From Amylostereum areolatum (Eukaryota; Basidiomycota; Agaricomycetes; Russulales; Stereaceae): 64,000 nucleotides of DNA. A program made the position numbers and the translations under genes. The notes under the pieces were generated by a model. That model was not told where the DNA came from, did not search any database, and saw nothing but the letters and a program-made list of their open reading frames with translations. Shown piece by piece: positions 1 through 11,124 of this stretch. Every line of letters starts with the position of its first letter. The first letter of the stretch is position 1. The stretch spans positions 186,001 through 250,000 of the forward strand of contig SAXG01000020.1 in NCBI GenBank assembly GCA_012932865.1. Direction: 5' to 3'.

Positions 1-12
1 TGTTGTAGCTCA

Positions 13-366
13 CCCGTCCCACGTACCAAAGACTGTTAAGTCGTGATCACCAAGGATTCCTTGTAATCTGATCCCCACTTCGCACAGCAGCGGTGGGGTG
101 TTCTCTTGGTTCACTCGATAGCCGGTGTGGTACATACCATATTGACGAGAAGGGTCGCCGGGATTATCAATATGGACGACCATGGACCATTCAGAAACGT
201 CTTCATATGTTGTAGGCACGATCTGCCACCCATGCATATCTTCTCGATGTGCAGGATCGATCGCGAGTTTTCCGAGGTCGTTTGGCCATGTATCACGAAC
301 AAGCTGGCCATCGGAAACTAGAAACAAACGGGGAACCTTAGCAAATGCGTAAACTAACACATTGTC
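13..366 (-). CDS. Internal exon of an unrecognised gene, cut by the window edge
   Basis: Reading leftwards, one open frame of about 118 codons begins after an acceptor-like TTTCCACAG and ends at a GTGAGC donor at the window edge, so the apparent TGA is probably intronic and the gene continues outside. There is no good ATG near the start of the frame, which supports an internal exon. The peptide is mixed alpha/beta-like, with no signal peptide, membrane segment or motif that I recognise. Function unknown. The splice boundaries are seen in the sequence; membership of a larger gene is inferred. Confidence 0.5.
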
Positions 367-829
367 TAGACGCACGCTGTGGAAAGGACATATTGAAATA
401 GGGAGAAAACATATCGCTTGTCAGCGCGACACTCGCTATATATGATGTTATTTCCACCTTGGTCGGTCACGTATGGTCAGGCCGGCAGATAATATCAGCG
501 ATCCTTTGTGTGGTGGATGTACACAAACGCCATACCGGACAATTCCCTTTCTGTGCGGATTGAATACAACAACATCAGTCACAGACGTTTACTGGACGAA
601 AGGGGAAAAGAGTGACTCAAGACGACATAGCCACGATGAGACAAAAATACATCTTATTGCGGGTGTGTGCAGTTTGGTGCAGAACTATATTGAAACCGGC
701 TAAACTGGGCGTCCACATGCATGCGGTGCGCGTTTTTATTTATTGTAAGTTATCCCACGACGGTAAGCTGTTTTGTACGCACTTTAAAGAGGGTTGTTTT
801 TTGACTCTTTATTTCGTCACTATACCACC
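367..829. other. Spacer between divergent genes
   Basis: About 460 bp between the minus-strand exon at the edge and the plus-strand gene at 830. It holds short overlapping ORFs in several frames without convincing starts. It may contain upstream exons of the leftward gene and the promoter of the rightward one. No clear element was found. Confidence 0.4.
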
Positions 830-1642
830 ATGGATGCCTTGATAGCAAACCGTCGGGCTAGCGCGTTATTACTCGACCATCTTCCTTTTACCTCTCTCTC
901 CTCTCTACACGGGGTGTCACGCCTCTGTCGATCGATGGTCGACGAATACATCCAATCCCAGGTAGATGAACTCTTCGTAAACCGATTCGACAGCCCAGAT
1001 CGCTTTCGTCGCGTTCTTCGACGAACTCGTGTGATCGTATCGGGCTCGTTGGTTTTGCGTTTTGTTTTACGTGCTACCGCGCATGCTACCTGGGAACCTG
1101 AAGATATCGACATATATGCCCCAGGAGACACGTGGACGGACCTCGTTTCGCATCTTGTTCACATTGGTTATATCGCATGGCCAGGAACGAGACAGCGAGG
1201 CCGTTCAAAATACGACGCTGCTATATCGGGGGTAATTCAGTTGGTTCGTGGTAATGATCGAGTCGACGTTATCATCAGTACTAGCCGATTCGCCGATTTG
1301 CCACTTACCCTGTTCTGGGGTACACCCGTTATCAATGCCCTTGCAGCAGACAGTGTGTATATCCAATATCCACACCACACGTTATTCGGCAGGGGATGTA
1401 TGAATCCTGTCATACCTATCTCGGCGAAAACATTGCAGTGCCGGGCGAAGTACATGGGAAGGGGGTATAACATCGAATGGATTAGGACGGACGTACCTAG
1501 CAGTCGTGAGCGTGCTATTGCATTTTACCACGGTTTGGAGTACAGGTATATAGGTGATCGTTATTCGTTATCTTTGACTTTCGATACTGGAGAGTCTATT
1601 TTCCAACGGCCATTGTTCGGACACTTGATGCGTATGGTGTAA
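830..1642 (+). CDS. Nucleotidyltransferase-like family protein, paralogue 1
   Basis: Single-exon gene of 270 residues. I chose the ATG at 830 because it sits in a strong CCACCATGG context; the frame upstream of it has only non-ATG codons. The N-terminal 60 residues are helical. They are followed by a beta strand ending in S-G-S (residues 71-73) and, about 20 residues later, D-I-D (92-94) in a W-x-P-x-D-I-D-I-Y block. A G-S followed by D-x-D is the active-site layout of nucleotidyltransferase-fold proteins. The C-terminal part carries the A-D...Y-P...T-L...G-C and R-G-Y blocks shared with the genes at 8153 and 9377. A catalytic role is an inference; the family seems lineage-restricted and no substrate can be named. 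Confidence 0.72.
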   Translation: MDALIANRRASALLLDHLPFTSLSSLHGVSRLCRSMVDEYIQSQVDELFVNRFDSPDRFRRVLRRTRVIVSGSLVLRFVLRATAHATWEPEDIDIYAPGDTWTDLVSHLVHIGYIAWPGTRQRGRSKYDAAISGVIQLVRGNDRVDVIISTSRFADLPLTLFWGTPVINALAADSVYIQYPHHTLFGRGCMNPVIPISAKTLQCRAKYMGRGYNIEWIRTDVPSSRERAIAFYHGLEYRYIGDRYSLSLTFDTGESIFQRPLFGHLMRMV

Positions 1643-3869
1643 TTTATATTCGGCATTCGTGTTGTACTCTGCCGCATCTGTTGCTGTAATTGTATGTCAG
1701 ACACGTTGAACACAGTTCTCTCTCCAACGTCCTTTGGGTTCAGGATAAAACATACTTTTTCTGTCGGTAGCCTGGGAACGTTGCTAAGGTGGAAATCTAT
1801 GCGAGTCAGACGACAATGAATATAGTGACGAATGTATAGATACGTACAGCGATGGCGGGCAGAAATGATGTTAAATAGACATGCTGGAACTAAAGATGCT
1901 GGTTATGCGGAATCGGTCGGTGTACGTCCAGTCAACCGAATGAGCTACTCATGATTGGTTATCTATACTAGACATTCCGAGAACACTTGTCCGAATGAAG
2001 TTGAAGACGCCAGGTATGGCCAAGGAATTCGGACACGCATATGTAAATGAATAGTGCTGGTTGTCAAATGAAACTCAACACATAGAATGGCGTGCATACA
2101 TTCGATTAATCCCTGTGCGAACCCTCGCTATGTTCAAATGGAAAGACTAGCATTAACCTCTCTTAGTCTTCACTGTTGACGTTGACCCCTTGCATTATCT
2201 GCTCGCGCCATTCATGTTACGCGGAGTTCGTAGCACGATAGTTCAGCAATGACCGTAAGACGTGTCTGAAAATCGCACCTTAGCGAACAGCAAACACTTT
2301 ACATAAGAAGCGAACTAACGCATGTTTGCTTTTGATTGCAAATGTCGAGCTTCCCAATTAATGTGCAGACGCGGAAAAGGTGCTTGGTTGTGATCAGTTG
2401 TTGTGTAAAAGTGATACTTGCGTCATAACACAAGATCTGGTTTGCATAAGCTGCAAAATAAATCCAAAGAACATGCTAGAGGACGGGTGACAACCAAAGC
2501 GAAAATGAATTACATCGCGTGTATAGCATGCCTCTTTATTTGGAGATACAACGATCCGATTTTGCGTAACCAAAGTTTCTTGATACCACTACATAAAATC
2601 AACCTACGAACATGTCCAACTCGCACTGAATAATAACGCTTACTGGGTATGCGTTTGAGTGGACCGATCGTTGCTAACCTAAGAATATTCGAAGAAGATA
2701 GTCAGGACGCTCTTAACCCATATGTCAGCAACCACAAGGATTAAAAATTTTCGTTGGTGGTATGATCGAGTGAAAGCAAAGAGCAGCGCACCTCGAATAG
2801 TAACTCGGAATTGTCCATACAGAAAGTATATTCCGCTTCGTTAAAGCAACTGATACTGGGATTCAAACCGTGTCCGTTCCGATAAAGATGATCGCGTTTG
2901 TATTGTGCAACATCTATGTAGAAAGGTTAGGCCGGATCGCTACTAGTAAGAACAAACCTACGAGCTCGTCGTATCAACCAATGTGGTCAACGTGAAATAG
3001 TGAACGCGACATGTTCGTGGTTTAGATTCGTAAGGCTTCAGTGTTACCATTCGACAGCACTGGAGGCGAATTAGTGCAGATACGTCAGAACAAACAAAAA
3101 GATAATAACCACGACCTTCGTTAACTCACCGACGCTCGAGGATATAAGTTGGATCTTTTTAGAATTATCCGTCTATCTGACCATTCAACATGATACCTCG
3201 AATCCATGGATGCTGTGTAAGCGTAGCTGTATTTCCGTGTTCACGTTGGTGAAACAAACTGTCAAGCAGTGTACGCAGAGATCGATGAAGCAGAACGTCG
3301 AATTGGGCATGCGATGAGCGAAGTCGGGCAAAGGCAGAATCAATCGAATGTGACATGTGACATGTTCCGTCATGTGATTTTACGTGATGAGAGGTGTCGG
3401 GAAAAGGGAAAAAAATTGATCTTTTTGAAAACTCCCCAGATCTTTCCCAGATCCTTCCCCTTTCATGAACGCAAACAAACTACGAAGACCGAATGGTCAA
3501 TCCGCTCAATGACTTCTCGTGCAGTATAATTTTGGCTAGTGGCAACAATACACATCCTACAGTGCTCAGTGTTTTCCCACAAACCTTTTGTGTCTTTTCC
3601 TCGATTGCACGTCACACCGACCCCTTTGTATGGTAAACTGTGAGAGTTTTCTTATTTCTTATCCACATCACTTCACAGTATCCAGAATGCGTGGACCTTC
3701 TACTGAGATCGCAACGCACCAATTGAAACAGAATGTGTAACTCATGTGATTCGCTCTCGCCTCGTTGGTATATAACATCTTCTTTCGTTGGCCGTACCTC
3801 TTACTCACTATCCTACTAGACCTATCCCTCATCCTTGAACGCGGGGAGTATACTTACCAACGACATACA
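1643..3869. other. Long AT-rich gene-free spacer
   Basis: About 2.2 kb with only short random ORFs on both strands. No domain, repeat unit, TIR, tRNA or satellite could be recognised. Codon structure is absent and in-frame stops are dense. The promoter of the gene at 3870 must lie in its last few hundred bases. Confidence 0.45.
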
Positions 3870-5094
3870 ATGGCTCCTGGCAATCAGCGAAAGCATACCC
3901 GAGACGAGCCTGTCGACACATTGCAAACTGCGAAGAAGTCAAAGACGGTTGAAGGTGGAGAGAGCAGTTCAGATACAATGAGCGAAGGGTGAGTCCGCTC
4001 CTTTACAACGATTATCTTCTCATTGTTATCGTGCTACAGTGGAGAACAGTCAACCCTATCTGTAACACCCAGTCCGGGCTCCAACCTTGGTGCAAAAGGG
4101 AAAGCGTACGTGCACCATCCGTTGTATACGGTTGAAGCTGAGCTAAAACGTCCGCGGATTTATTTAGTGCCGCTTTACCAAGTAATGACAATCTTGATGT
4201 AAACGAACCAAGCAGCAGTGTTCCACAACGCGTATCACACCGGCTCAATCTTCCTGAATGGGTTTCGAAACGGTCATCCGAGTACGTGTTTGCTGCCTCT
4301 CTCGTGTGTGGCCTGTATCCTTACTTAAATTTCAAGACGCGTCGAGTTTATTCTTGACTTTGTGGATCCTGGCAATGCTACTTTTTCGATCCATCGGATT
4401 CCTGCGAACCAACTTGAATGGGGAGCTCGCAATGATCTGTTGTGTGTCAAGGGCACTGACACGCCGATCGTCGTGTGGATCCCGGGTATAGCAAGCAAGA
4501 CGATGCTATTCCGAGAGAGGCGAGCTCTAGAAAACGCGGGTCTTACTGTATGGCCAGTGACAACTCTCGTGCTTGACAAGGCAGACGTTATGTTGGGACG
4601 ATTCTCTTCGCCTTCACTTGGTGGGTTATTTCATTCGTAACTCTATTTCAGGTACTCTAATGGTCAACCTTCAATTCTCAGAACGTGCAGCAAATGAGTT
4701 CAAGACGATTGCTTCATGGCACAGCGTCAAACAGCCTGTTGATTCTTCGGTACAGTAAAACTCGTTCGCTATGTTGCCCTTTCTGATCAACAGCCATTGT
4801 CACGCCCAACAGGTCACCGAGCCTTTCAGAGCTGTGTACGACGCTCGCGACGCATATGGCGATAAATCCGCGATGGACACCTACGACCCAATGTTATTAA
4901 AACCAACTGATCTCGTGTTGGTCGAGTCGCTTGTGTCTCGTTATCGCAAGGGCGCTCATGGAGATGCGCCAGTTAACGGCGCAGGAGTAACATGGAAAGC
5001 TACGTTTAATATGCAGAGCATATCTGTTCTACAGGCAGGCCCGGGAGACAACAGAGAAGCAGCTGTCCAACGTATCACGGGGATGTCTTTTTGA
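3870..5094 (+). CDS. Unknown protein, six exons
   Basis: Proposed exons are 3870-3988, 4040-4105, 4168-4281, 4337-4620, 4652-4749 and 4813-5094. The introns are 31-63 nt (gtgagt, gtacgt, gtacgt, gtgggt, gtacag donors) and every junction keeps phase, giving about 320 residues. The first third is low complexity: Lys/Arg-rich with a K-K-S-K nuclear-signal-like patch, then Ser/Pro-rich. From the fourth exon a compact domain follows (V-D-P-G-N-A-T-F-S-I, later I-V-V-W-I-P-G-I), ending in a mixed alpha/beta tail. I do not recognise the family. The consistent phasing across five introns is strong evidence that the gene is real. The fourth intron is only 31 nt, so that boundary is the least certain. 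Confidence 0.65.
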
Positions 5095-8000
5095 ACTTAC
5101 GGCCGGAATTGCTAAGTTGTGGTAGTAGTACGATCGTGTTGTTTGTACATATATAGTTAACGCGTTTATCGCGTTCATGGTCCAAAATGTATGCTCGTCT
5201 TTTGTTCGTCTGTGTTTATGTGTAGCGAGTATCAGCCAGATCTATGTACGCAATGATATTAGGGGGGGTGGCAGGTAAAATAAAATCCATACCACTACGT
5301 GTCAAAGGTTCCTATCCGCCAGAGGATATCCGCGAGGTATCTGGGATTTCGCGCGCCCGAAACGTGGCGATCGCCAGCTGTTCGGTAGTAGATATCGGTG
5401 TCAAGTGACTGCATATCCATCACCTAGTATCGTGCCGCGGATGGTAGGACCACAACGTCCGCGCGATATCCGTAGGGTTTGGGGTCACGCTGCCCCCAGG
5501 ACGATTTGGTCATTGTATGATGTGATAAAACTACATATATTCCGAAAATGATGTACTAGTTACATGAGAAAGAGATATACCCATGTACAGTGCATATACT
5601 CTGGTTTTTGACTTCTAACTTCCCGGGCAAGCCCCTACGTCTCGCTCTGAGTAACAATCCGTGCCGTCTGGTTCTGATGAGATCAGATTTTTGCTGTTCT
5701 ACTGGGTGAGATACTATCAGTGGCAGACTATCAAGATAAGAGACTGGTACTCGTTGGCTTTTGGCTTCCATGGAACCTAGGGACATGTTATCCGAGTTGC
5801 CAAGATAGAAGGTACGAGAGACTGTTACGCTTTAAGGCAAAGATGTGCTGCTTGAACTGAACTTGTCCTTTTCTGACAGCAGCGCTGCCCGGGATAGGAT
5901 CTTGGTGAAATCGCTGAGACTCGTCAGCATGTTTGAATAAAGGGCGAAGATAGAAAACGTACCCATTCAAGCGAGTCATGCACGATGCGCGAATCCCTCG
6001 CAACCGTTCAATACGAGAACGGCGACATGATTTGAATGAAGCAGAGTGCGCGCGCAGGTTCTTCGTGGCAGTCGTTTGGAAGGCATGCATATCATCGCTT
6101 AGTCAAGGATGACGATAAGGCATAAGCAACAGAGTAGAAAGCGGCGTACGCACGGGCACGGACTTCAGCGTTACTTTGGGTGACACCAATAGATCTTTGG
6201 GCTGTTTGGGCAGCGGGCTACCAGTACGTGCGTTGATGGAAAACTCCGACTTGAAATGTTTCAGGAGCGATCCTACGAGCGTTGGACTCTCGAGGTGGAG
6301 GGGGGGGGATGGATTGGCCTGTAGCGTGCGCAACAACAGATACGAGCCTGTGAAAAGGCGAATGGGCCCTGAACTTCTGCAGGAGGGTGGGCTGGAAGAG
6401 CGAACAATTCAACATATCTGTTGACAGGCACAAGAGATGATGCAGCGACGGAAGGGTCGACACAGCTACGTGAGGGACACCTGGTAATTTGACATCTTGA
6501 GCGTGATGGTAAAAGCTGACACTGTGGATGAAGGAGAACGCGGAATTAGGAAAATTCAGGATCAGGTTAGGACGAGAAAAGGCGCATTCGCCTTGGTGCA
6601 ATGTGCACGTCGCGGTCTCCGGCAGAGTAGATAGACTTGTGGGATAAATCAGTGAGATTCAAAGTAGAGACAAAAAAGAACGGATATGCACCAAGCAAGA
6701 ATGTGCATGGTCCAACCGACAAAGGTAGCCCAAAAGAACTTCATCTTATGCTCAAACGGATAGATATAGAATTAAGCATTAATCAATGTACCTGATTTCG
6801 AAACGGGAGAGAGCGTACCATCGAAAACAAATTGCACCGGGCAACGTCTGAGCATGGACTCTAGGGTCTAAAGTATAGCTTGCGATGAGTGTCATCGTGG
6901 CGATATTCTTGCATCGCAAGCACTGCCAGTCGACACTGATGCTGAAGGGTTTGTATCTAACAGTTGTAGGTGGCCTGTGTCAAGGAAGGCGGCGATGGTA
7001 GATGTAGTGGCAAGAGCGACGTGTACCACTCGCACCTTTGACGAGCAAAGAGTGCCGTGGACATGTGATTCTCCCCTCCATCTCTGAGCGGACGAACATC
7101 CGCCGACGCGACTCCAAATCAGTTATCTTCGGCAATACAACAAAAATGAAAATAAATGTCGCGGAGATTTTAACCCCGTTCGTTTCCCAAATATCCCTAT
7201 CTTACCCACTTCCTCTTCGCGATCATCGAAACCCAAGATCGCGCGCGAAATCCAGCATATTCCCCAGATATCTTTCACTAAGACCCGAGTAGGTGCGCCC
7301 GACGACGACGCGAATGACCCTTAACTTGTCACCGCGTCAACGAAAACTTAAACGAAGTTGTGCCCATGGATGGTGGATATATCGCTTGCCGGCGGGCACA
7401 GTAATGTAATATCCATCAATTGCCGTATCTTTTGGTCCATAGCATAACCGCGTTTCGTCCTCACCTTTCCAAATAGTTCGGAGCGAGAGTCCCGCAGCGT
7501 TCATTTGGGAATGATGGCAGCGAAGAACTGGTAACGAGATCAATTACTCGTATGAGTATTGCGCGCATCGGTATGTTATTTTCTGATAAATCCTACACCA
7601 TATAGTTGCATATTGCTTTGTGACGTGTATTGATGTTTAGTCTTTCATGGTTAGTATCAACAGAATGCCTCGTAATTGTTCCGTCACGATCCTCCAATCT
7701 CAAATAACACTTTAAGCATCCGGAAACGGAACCCACTGATTTAAGTTTGCCTTGCATCCAATTTACCTGTTTCGAAAGTCAGCAGGGAACTCAAATTCTG
7801 ATTACAGCTCGAGTTTTCGTCCAGCTTGTCTCTCTCTTCCAAACCCTCTTATGCTCCATTGATCGACCGACAATTGGAAAGCTACGGACACACGCTCGAA
7901 GCAGCTCTGATAATCTATTGTGCGCCGACGTACTCGTGCGTTGATTGTCTGTTTGTCGGGTCTAGTGCGGCTAACCATGCTCTAGCTGATCTTGCATTAC

Positions 8001-8152
8001 GAACCGTAGACGTCGTACAAACGCTGTTTAGTCGAACTTTCCTGTCTTCCCTCTCTCATTTTTCGTTCAAATTCGACAACGCAACAAGATTAAAGGTCAG
8101 TGCTCCTACTTCTCGTATCTTTTCCAGAACAATTTAGTAACACATAATTCAG
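5095..8152. other. Long spacer with scattered open stretches
   Basis: About 3 kb without a supported gene. Between 5300 and 5480 several GATATC-containing segments recur, and 6290-6310 holds a G run. On the minus strand 5788-6600 carries three overlapping open stretches of 77-127 codons in different frames that could be a decayed gene, but no domain can be named. Just before the next ATG the sequence gtcagt...ttcag (about 8096-8152) looks like a 5' UTR intron. Confidence 0.4.
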
Positions 8153-9073
8153 ATGGCGCATATCGTACGCTCGGACATTCCCAAAATATTGGAACGCGTA
8201 GCGACAGAGCCACATCTTCTTTTGTCTGCTGGACAACACGTACGAGCATACGTCGACGCTGAGCTTCGACACTATGTCAGGAACTCCCAGGCTTTGCGCA
8301 GTAACCTTCGTCAAACGCGGGCGATAATTGTGGGAGCCTTTGTAACGAAATGCATGTTCAAAGACAGCTCGTGGATTCCCCCCTCCCTCCATATAATCAC
8401 CCCAAACGAAACTTATGACGAATGTGTCGACTTGCTCAAGATTGTCCACCAGTATTTGCCGTTCGGGCCGGAATCGCTCATAACGGATACGGATCCTCAC
8501 GATCGATATAATCGAACGGTCGTTGCAGAGCAAACTCTTGTAAACTCAAACACGGGCAAATTTATCCTCGTCTCCCAAAGTTCCACCAATAGCGTTCTAC
8601 CTCCCGTTCCCCATCTTCAAAACACGTTATTCATGAACATCGTCACGGCGGACGAGCTAGTTTGCTTGTATCCTACAGCGGCAGCCGATCGGTGTGGAAT
8701 TCTAACTCCCCATCGCATGTTCCAACCGATGGATTCTTCTTCCTGGTCCATTATCCTCGATCGCGGGTACCGCCTCGTACCATTCTCGGCGATTGCTCAA
8801 GACGCATCTAGCACGTGTTGCGGCGACAACAATCACGTACACTGTCCTTCCACTCTTCGCAATTTCCAGGACCAGTTTGTAGCGCGCCTTCCTTTCTATC
8901 CACAGGCTCGAAACGATTGGACCGAACGCAGTGGCATCTGGGCATGGCACGTAGAGTGGTCGTACAACGGTGTGTCGTGCGCCGTTCACAAAAACGCCGC
9001 CAAGGGTAAACCGTCCGTGTCAATCGCAATGACGTATGTCGGTCCCGATGACGAACAAACCGACTCAGAATAG
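8153..9073 (+). CDS. Nucleotidyltransferase-like family protein, paralogue 2, active-site motif lost
   Basis: Single-exon gene of 306 residues starting at the ATG at 8153, immediately after a probable 5' UTR intron. It is paralogous to the genes at 830 and 9377: helical N-terminus, a strand at residues 57-60, a W-I-P block near 74-76 and the C-terminal A-D-E-L...Y-P...G-I-L-T-P and R-G-Y blocks. Where paralogue 1 has S-G-S and D-I-D, this copy has V-G-A (60-62) and L-H-I (79-81), so both acidic metal-binding positions are gone. If the family is enzymatic, this member should be inactive or have another role. A Cys/His cluster (C-C-G-D-N-N-H-V-H-C) near residue 222 also occurs in a reduced form in paralogue 3. 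Confidence 0.72.
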   Translation: MAHIVRSDIPKILERVATEPHLLLSAGQHVRAYVDAELRHYVRNSQALRSNLRQTRAIIVGAFVTKCMFKDSSWIPPSLHIITPNETYDECVDLLKIVHQYLPFGPESLITDTDPHDRYNRTVVAEQTLVNSNTGKFILVSQSSTNSVLPPVPHLQNTLFMNIVTADELVCLYPTAAADRCGILTPHRMFQPMDSSSWSIILDRGYRLVPFSAIAQDASSTCCGDNNHVHCPSTLRNFQDQFVARLPFYPQARNDWTERSGIWAWHVEWSYNGVSCAVHKNAAKGKPSVSIAMTYVGPDDEQTDSE

Positions 9074-9312
9074 ACCAATTGCCCAAAGAAGAAAAAGTAA
9101 AGGTGTAGTCTCGATACGTGTTTCGTTTCTTTCCGTTTTCTGCGCATGCTTATTCGTTTGTACGTCTATCGTATGTTTTTTCTAACCTATATTCAAGGAT
9201 TACCTTGTTTCGTTTTGTATGTCCACATACACGTCATATCGCCTGTGCGTCGTTCTTTGTACGATAATTCGAGCTGTATATATTTTCGACCGATCGCATT
9301 ATCACGTCTTCG

Positions 9313-9320
9313 TATATAAG
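9313..9320 (+). promoter_or_regulatory. TATA box of the gene at 9377
   Basis: TATATAAG lies about 60 bp upstream of the ATG at 9377. It would put transcription start near 9345, after the earlier in-frame ATG at 9338, and so supports the later start. Confidence 0.5.
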
Positions 9321-9376
9321 ATCTGTCTTGCTACTGAATGTTACAATCTTTGTCCCCGTTTTCAGCGCGTCTACCG

Positions 9377-10303
9377 ATGACGCGTCTCACCAACGACTGT
9401 TATTACATGTTGATGGCATACTGCGAGTTCCCAGAACTCGTTTCCCTTTTCCTCACGAACACCATCCTCTATTCTATGGTCCGAACCTATCTGCGTACCG
9501 CTCGCAACGTCGCTTTCGGCCGTTTCATCCGGGATGTACCGAACTTTCTTCGGACTCTTGCAGAAACAGACAGCGTTGTCGCAGGCTCGGTTGCGGTCCA
9601 CTTTTTCACCAGGCCGACGAACTGGATGCCGGATAATATGGACGTGTTTTGTCCCCCGAGTCCCATTGGTCCAGCACGACCAGATCCTACAACCATCATG
9701 CTCCATTTCCTCGTCACGGTTGAAGGCTACACGACCTACTCTCTCCCCCACTCCAGTTCTTTCCTCGACAACGACGGTTTGTACACCCGCGATACTTGCG
9801 TCGTCCGACGTACCCCACTCCTCCGTCCCTCAGACGGAAAAACGATCTATGTTCACGTAACGGCAACGATGTATAATGCGCTCATGCCCATCGTATCGAG
9901 CTGGACAACCCTCACCATCAACTACCTTTCCGCAGACATCATTGCATGCGCCTACCCCGAGTATACCCTCCTTTCTAGCGGGTGTATCTTGCCCGCTCGT
10001 CAAGGCGAATACCTCACACAAACGTCATGGGGCAAGTACGTCGAGCGGGGCTACGAGATCACAGCGTTTGCGTACGATCGACGCAGGATTCTCCCATGCA
10101 GGTCTCGTTACCCTGATCGAATGTGCCCACACCAAATCCGCTCTTTTGACGATTGTAATACGTTCTTCCTACGTGTAGGTGCTGACTTGTCGCGCCGCAC
10201 GGACGTGATACCTAGTCCACTGTGGGTAGCAGGAGGACATAACTGCCCGTACGGATGCGTGTCGACCTCTCGATCGTTTACAGTCATGCCTTCTGTGTAC
10301 TAA
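9377..10303 (+). CDS. Nucleotidyltransferase-like family protein, paralogue 3
   Basis: Single-exon gene. An in-frame ATG at 9338 exists, but the TATA box at 9313 and the spacing to the G-S motif in paralogue 1 favour 9377, giving 308 residues. The core is V-A-G-S (68-71) followed by W-M-P-D-N-M-D-V (83-90). The G-S and the last Asp are kept, while the first Asp of D-x-D is replaced by Asn in the D-N-M-D run. The C-terminal blocks (S-A-D-I-I...Y-P-E-Y-T-L-L...G-C-I-L-P and E-R-G-Y-E-I) match the two paralogues. It lies 303 bp after paralogue 2 in the same direction, which fits local duplication. Function unknown. Confidence 0.72.
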   Translation: MTRLTNDCYYMLMAYCEFPELVSLFLTNTILYSMVRTYLRTARNVAFGRFIRDVPNFLRTLAETDSVVAGSVAVHFFTRPTNWMPDNMDVFCPPSPIGPARPDPTTIMLHFLVTVEGYTTYSLPHSSSFLDNDGLYTRDTCVVRRTPLLRPSDGKTIYVHVTATMYNALMPIVSSWTTLTINYLSADIIACAYPEYTLLSSGCILPARQGEYLTQTSWGKYVERGYEITAFAYDRRRILPCRSRYPDRMCPHQIRSFDDCNTFFLRVGADLSRRTDVIPSPLWVAGGHNCPYGCVSTSRSFTVMPSVY

Positions 10304-10612
10304 TCAGTTTGTTGCGTTGTCGTCGTCGCCCCGTTTCGAGTTGTATTTTTCCATTCGATCACTTCACACTTTCCCATTCTGTATGAACTAGGATATACCA
10401 TATATGGAGAACAATGTCTATGTTACGGCCTTATGCTGTCACGGCTCGTGACTATACGACTATTGTTTATTCGCCTGCTGTTTCGTCGTATGATAAGAGC
10501 CGTGGTGTAATTGCAATTTTGATCATGGCCGACACTATCTCCGTACACTCCCCTGCTGGATGGCGGGTGCTTCTCACCATGGCGCGATATATAATGGTCA
10601 GCACGTGGTCGA
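10304..10612. other. Spacer
   Basis: About 310 bp containing a TATATAATGG sequence near 10588, shortly before the small gene model at 10613. Nothing else is recognised. Confidence 0.35.
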
Positions 10613-11051
10613 ATGTTTGTTCGTCAAGTGACTGATGAAGACATTTCGAATCAGAATAACGTGCACGAATCTATACAAGCGGCAAGCTCGGACAATCCCT
10701 TACCCGAAGAAACACTCGTTGATCTCACAGCCCGTGTCATTGCCCTTCAAAGAACTGTTGATCGCGTGTATGTTTTAATTGATCACAATCACACAGGAAT
10801 TCATGAACGAGAAAATGACCGTACGTTCCGAAGGTGACTTGTTCGAAGCAAAACCCGATTTCTGACGACGATATATCGCAGAAGATACCGAACGTCATCA
10901 CCAGGAGAGCGTACTCTGTGAGGGTTTGCATAATCCTACGATGGAGAACCTATTGTGCGTGATATTAATACTGTTAAATGCTGTCAAACTGAGAGTTAGT
11001 ATCCAGTTCTCAACTCAATCGTTTTCTGTTAAGAATTACGACCGAGTGTAA
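10613..11051 (+). CDS. Possible small coiled-coil protein, two exons
   Basis: The ATG at 10613 opens 69 codons. A GTACGT donor at 10821 and a TATCGCAG acceptor at 10881 would join it in frame to 10882-11051, giving 125 residues. The middle has a heptad-like helix (L-V-D-L-T-A-R-V-I-A-L-Q-R-T-V) followed by a His/Glu-rich hydrophilic stretch, which suggests a short coiled coil. There is no homology that I can recall. The in-phase intron is the main support; the ORF is short enough that chance cannot be excluded. Confidence 0.4.
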
Positions 11052-11124
11052 CGCAACAACGCCACTCGTCCGTTTAGAAAACCATCGTACTCTTGCACAT
11101 CAACGCAATTTGAACAACGATCTT

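Noticed and set aside
6218..6601. Minus-strand ORF of 127 codons in the 5-8 kb spacer
   Set aside because: Low-complexity proline run from a G-run on the other strand, no ATG-supported gene structure and no domain.
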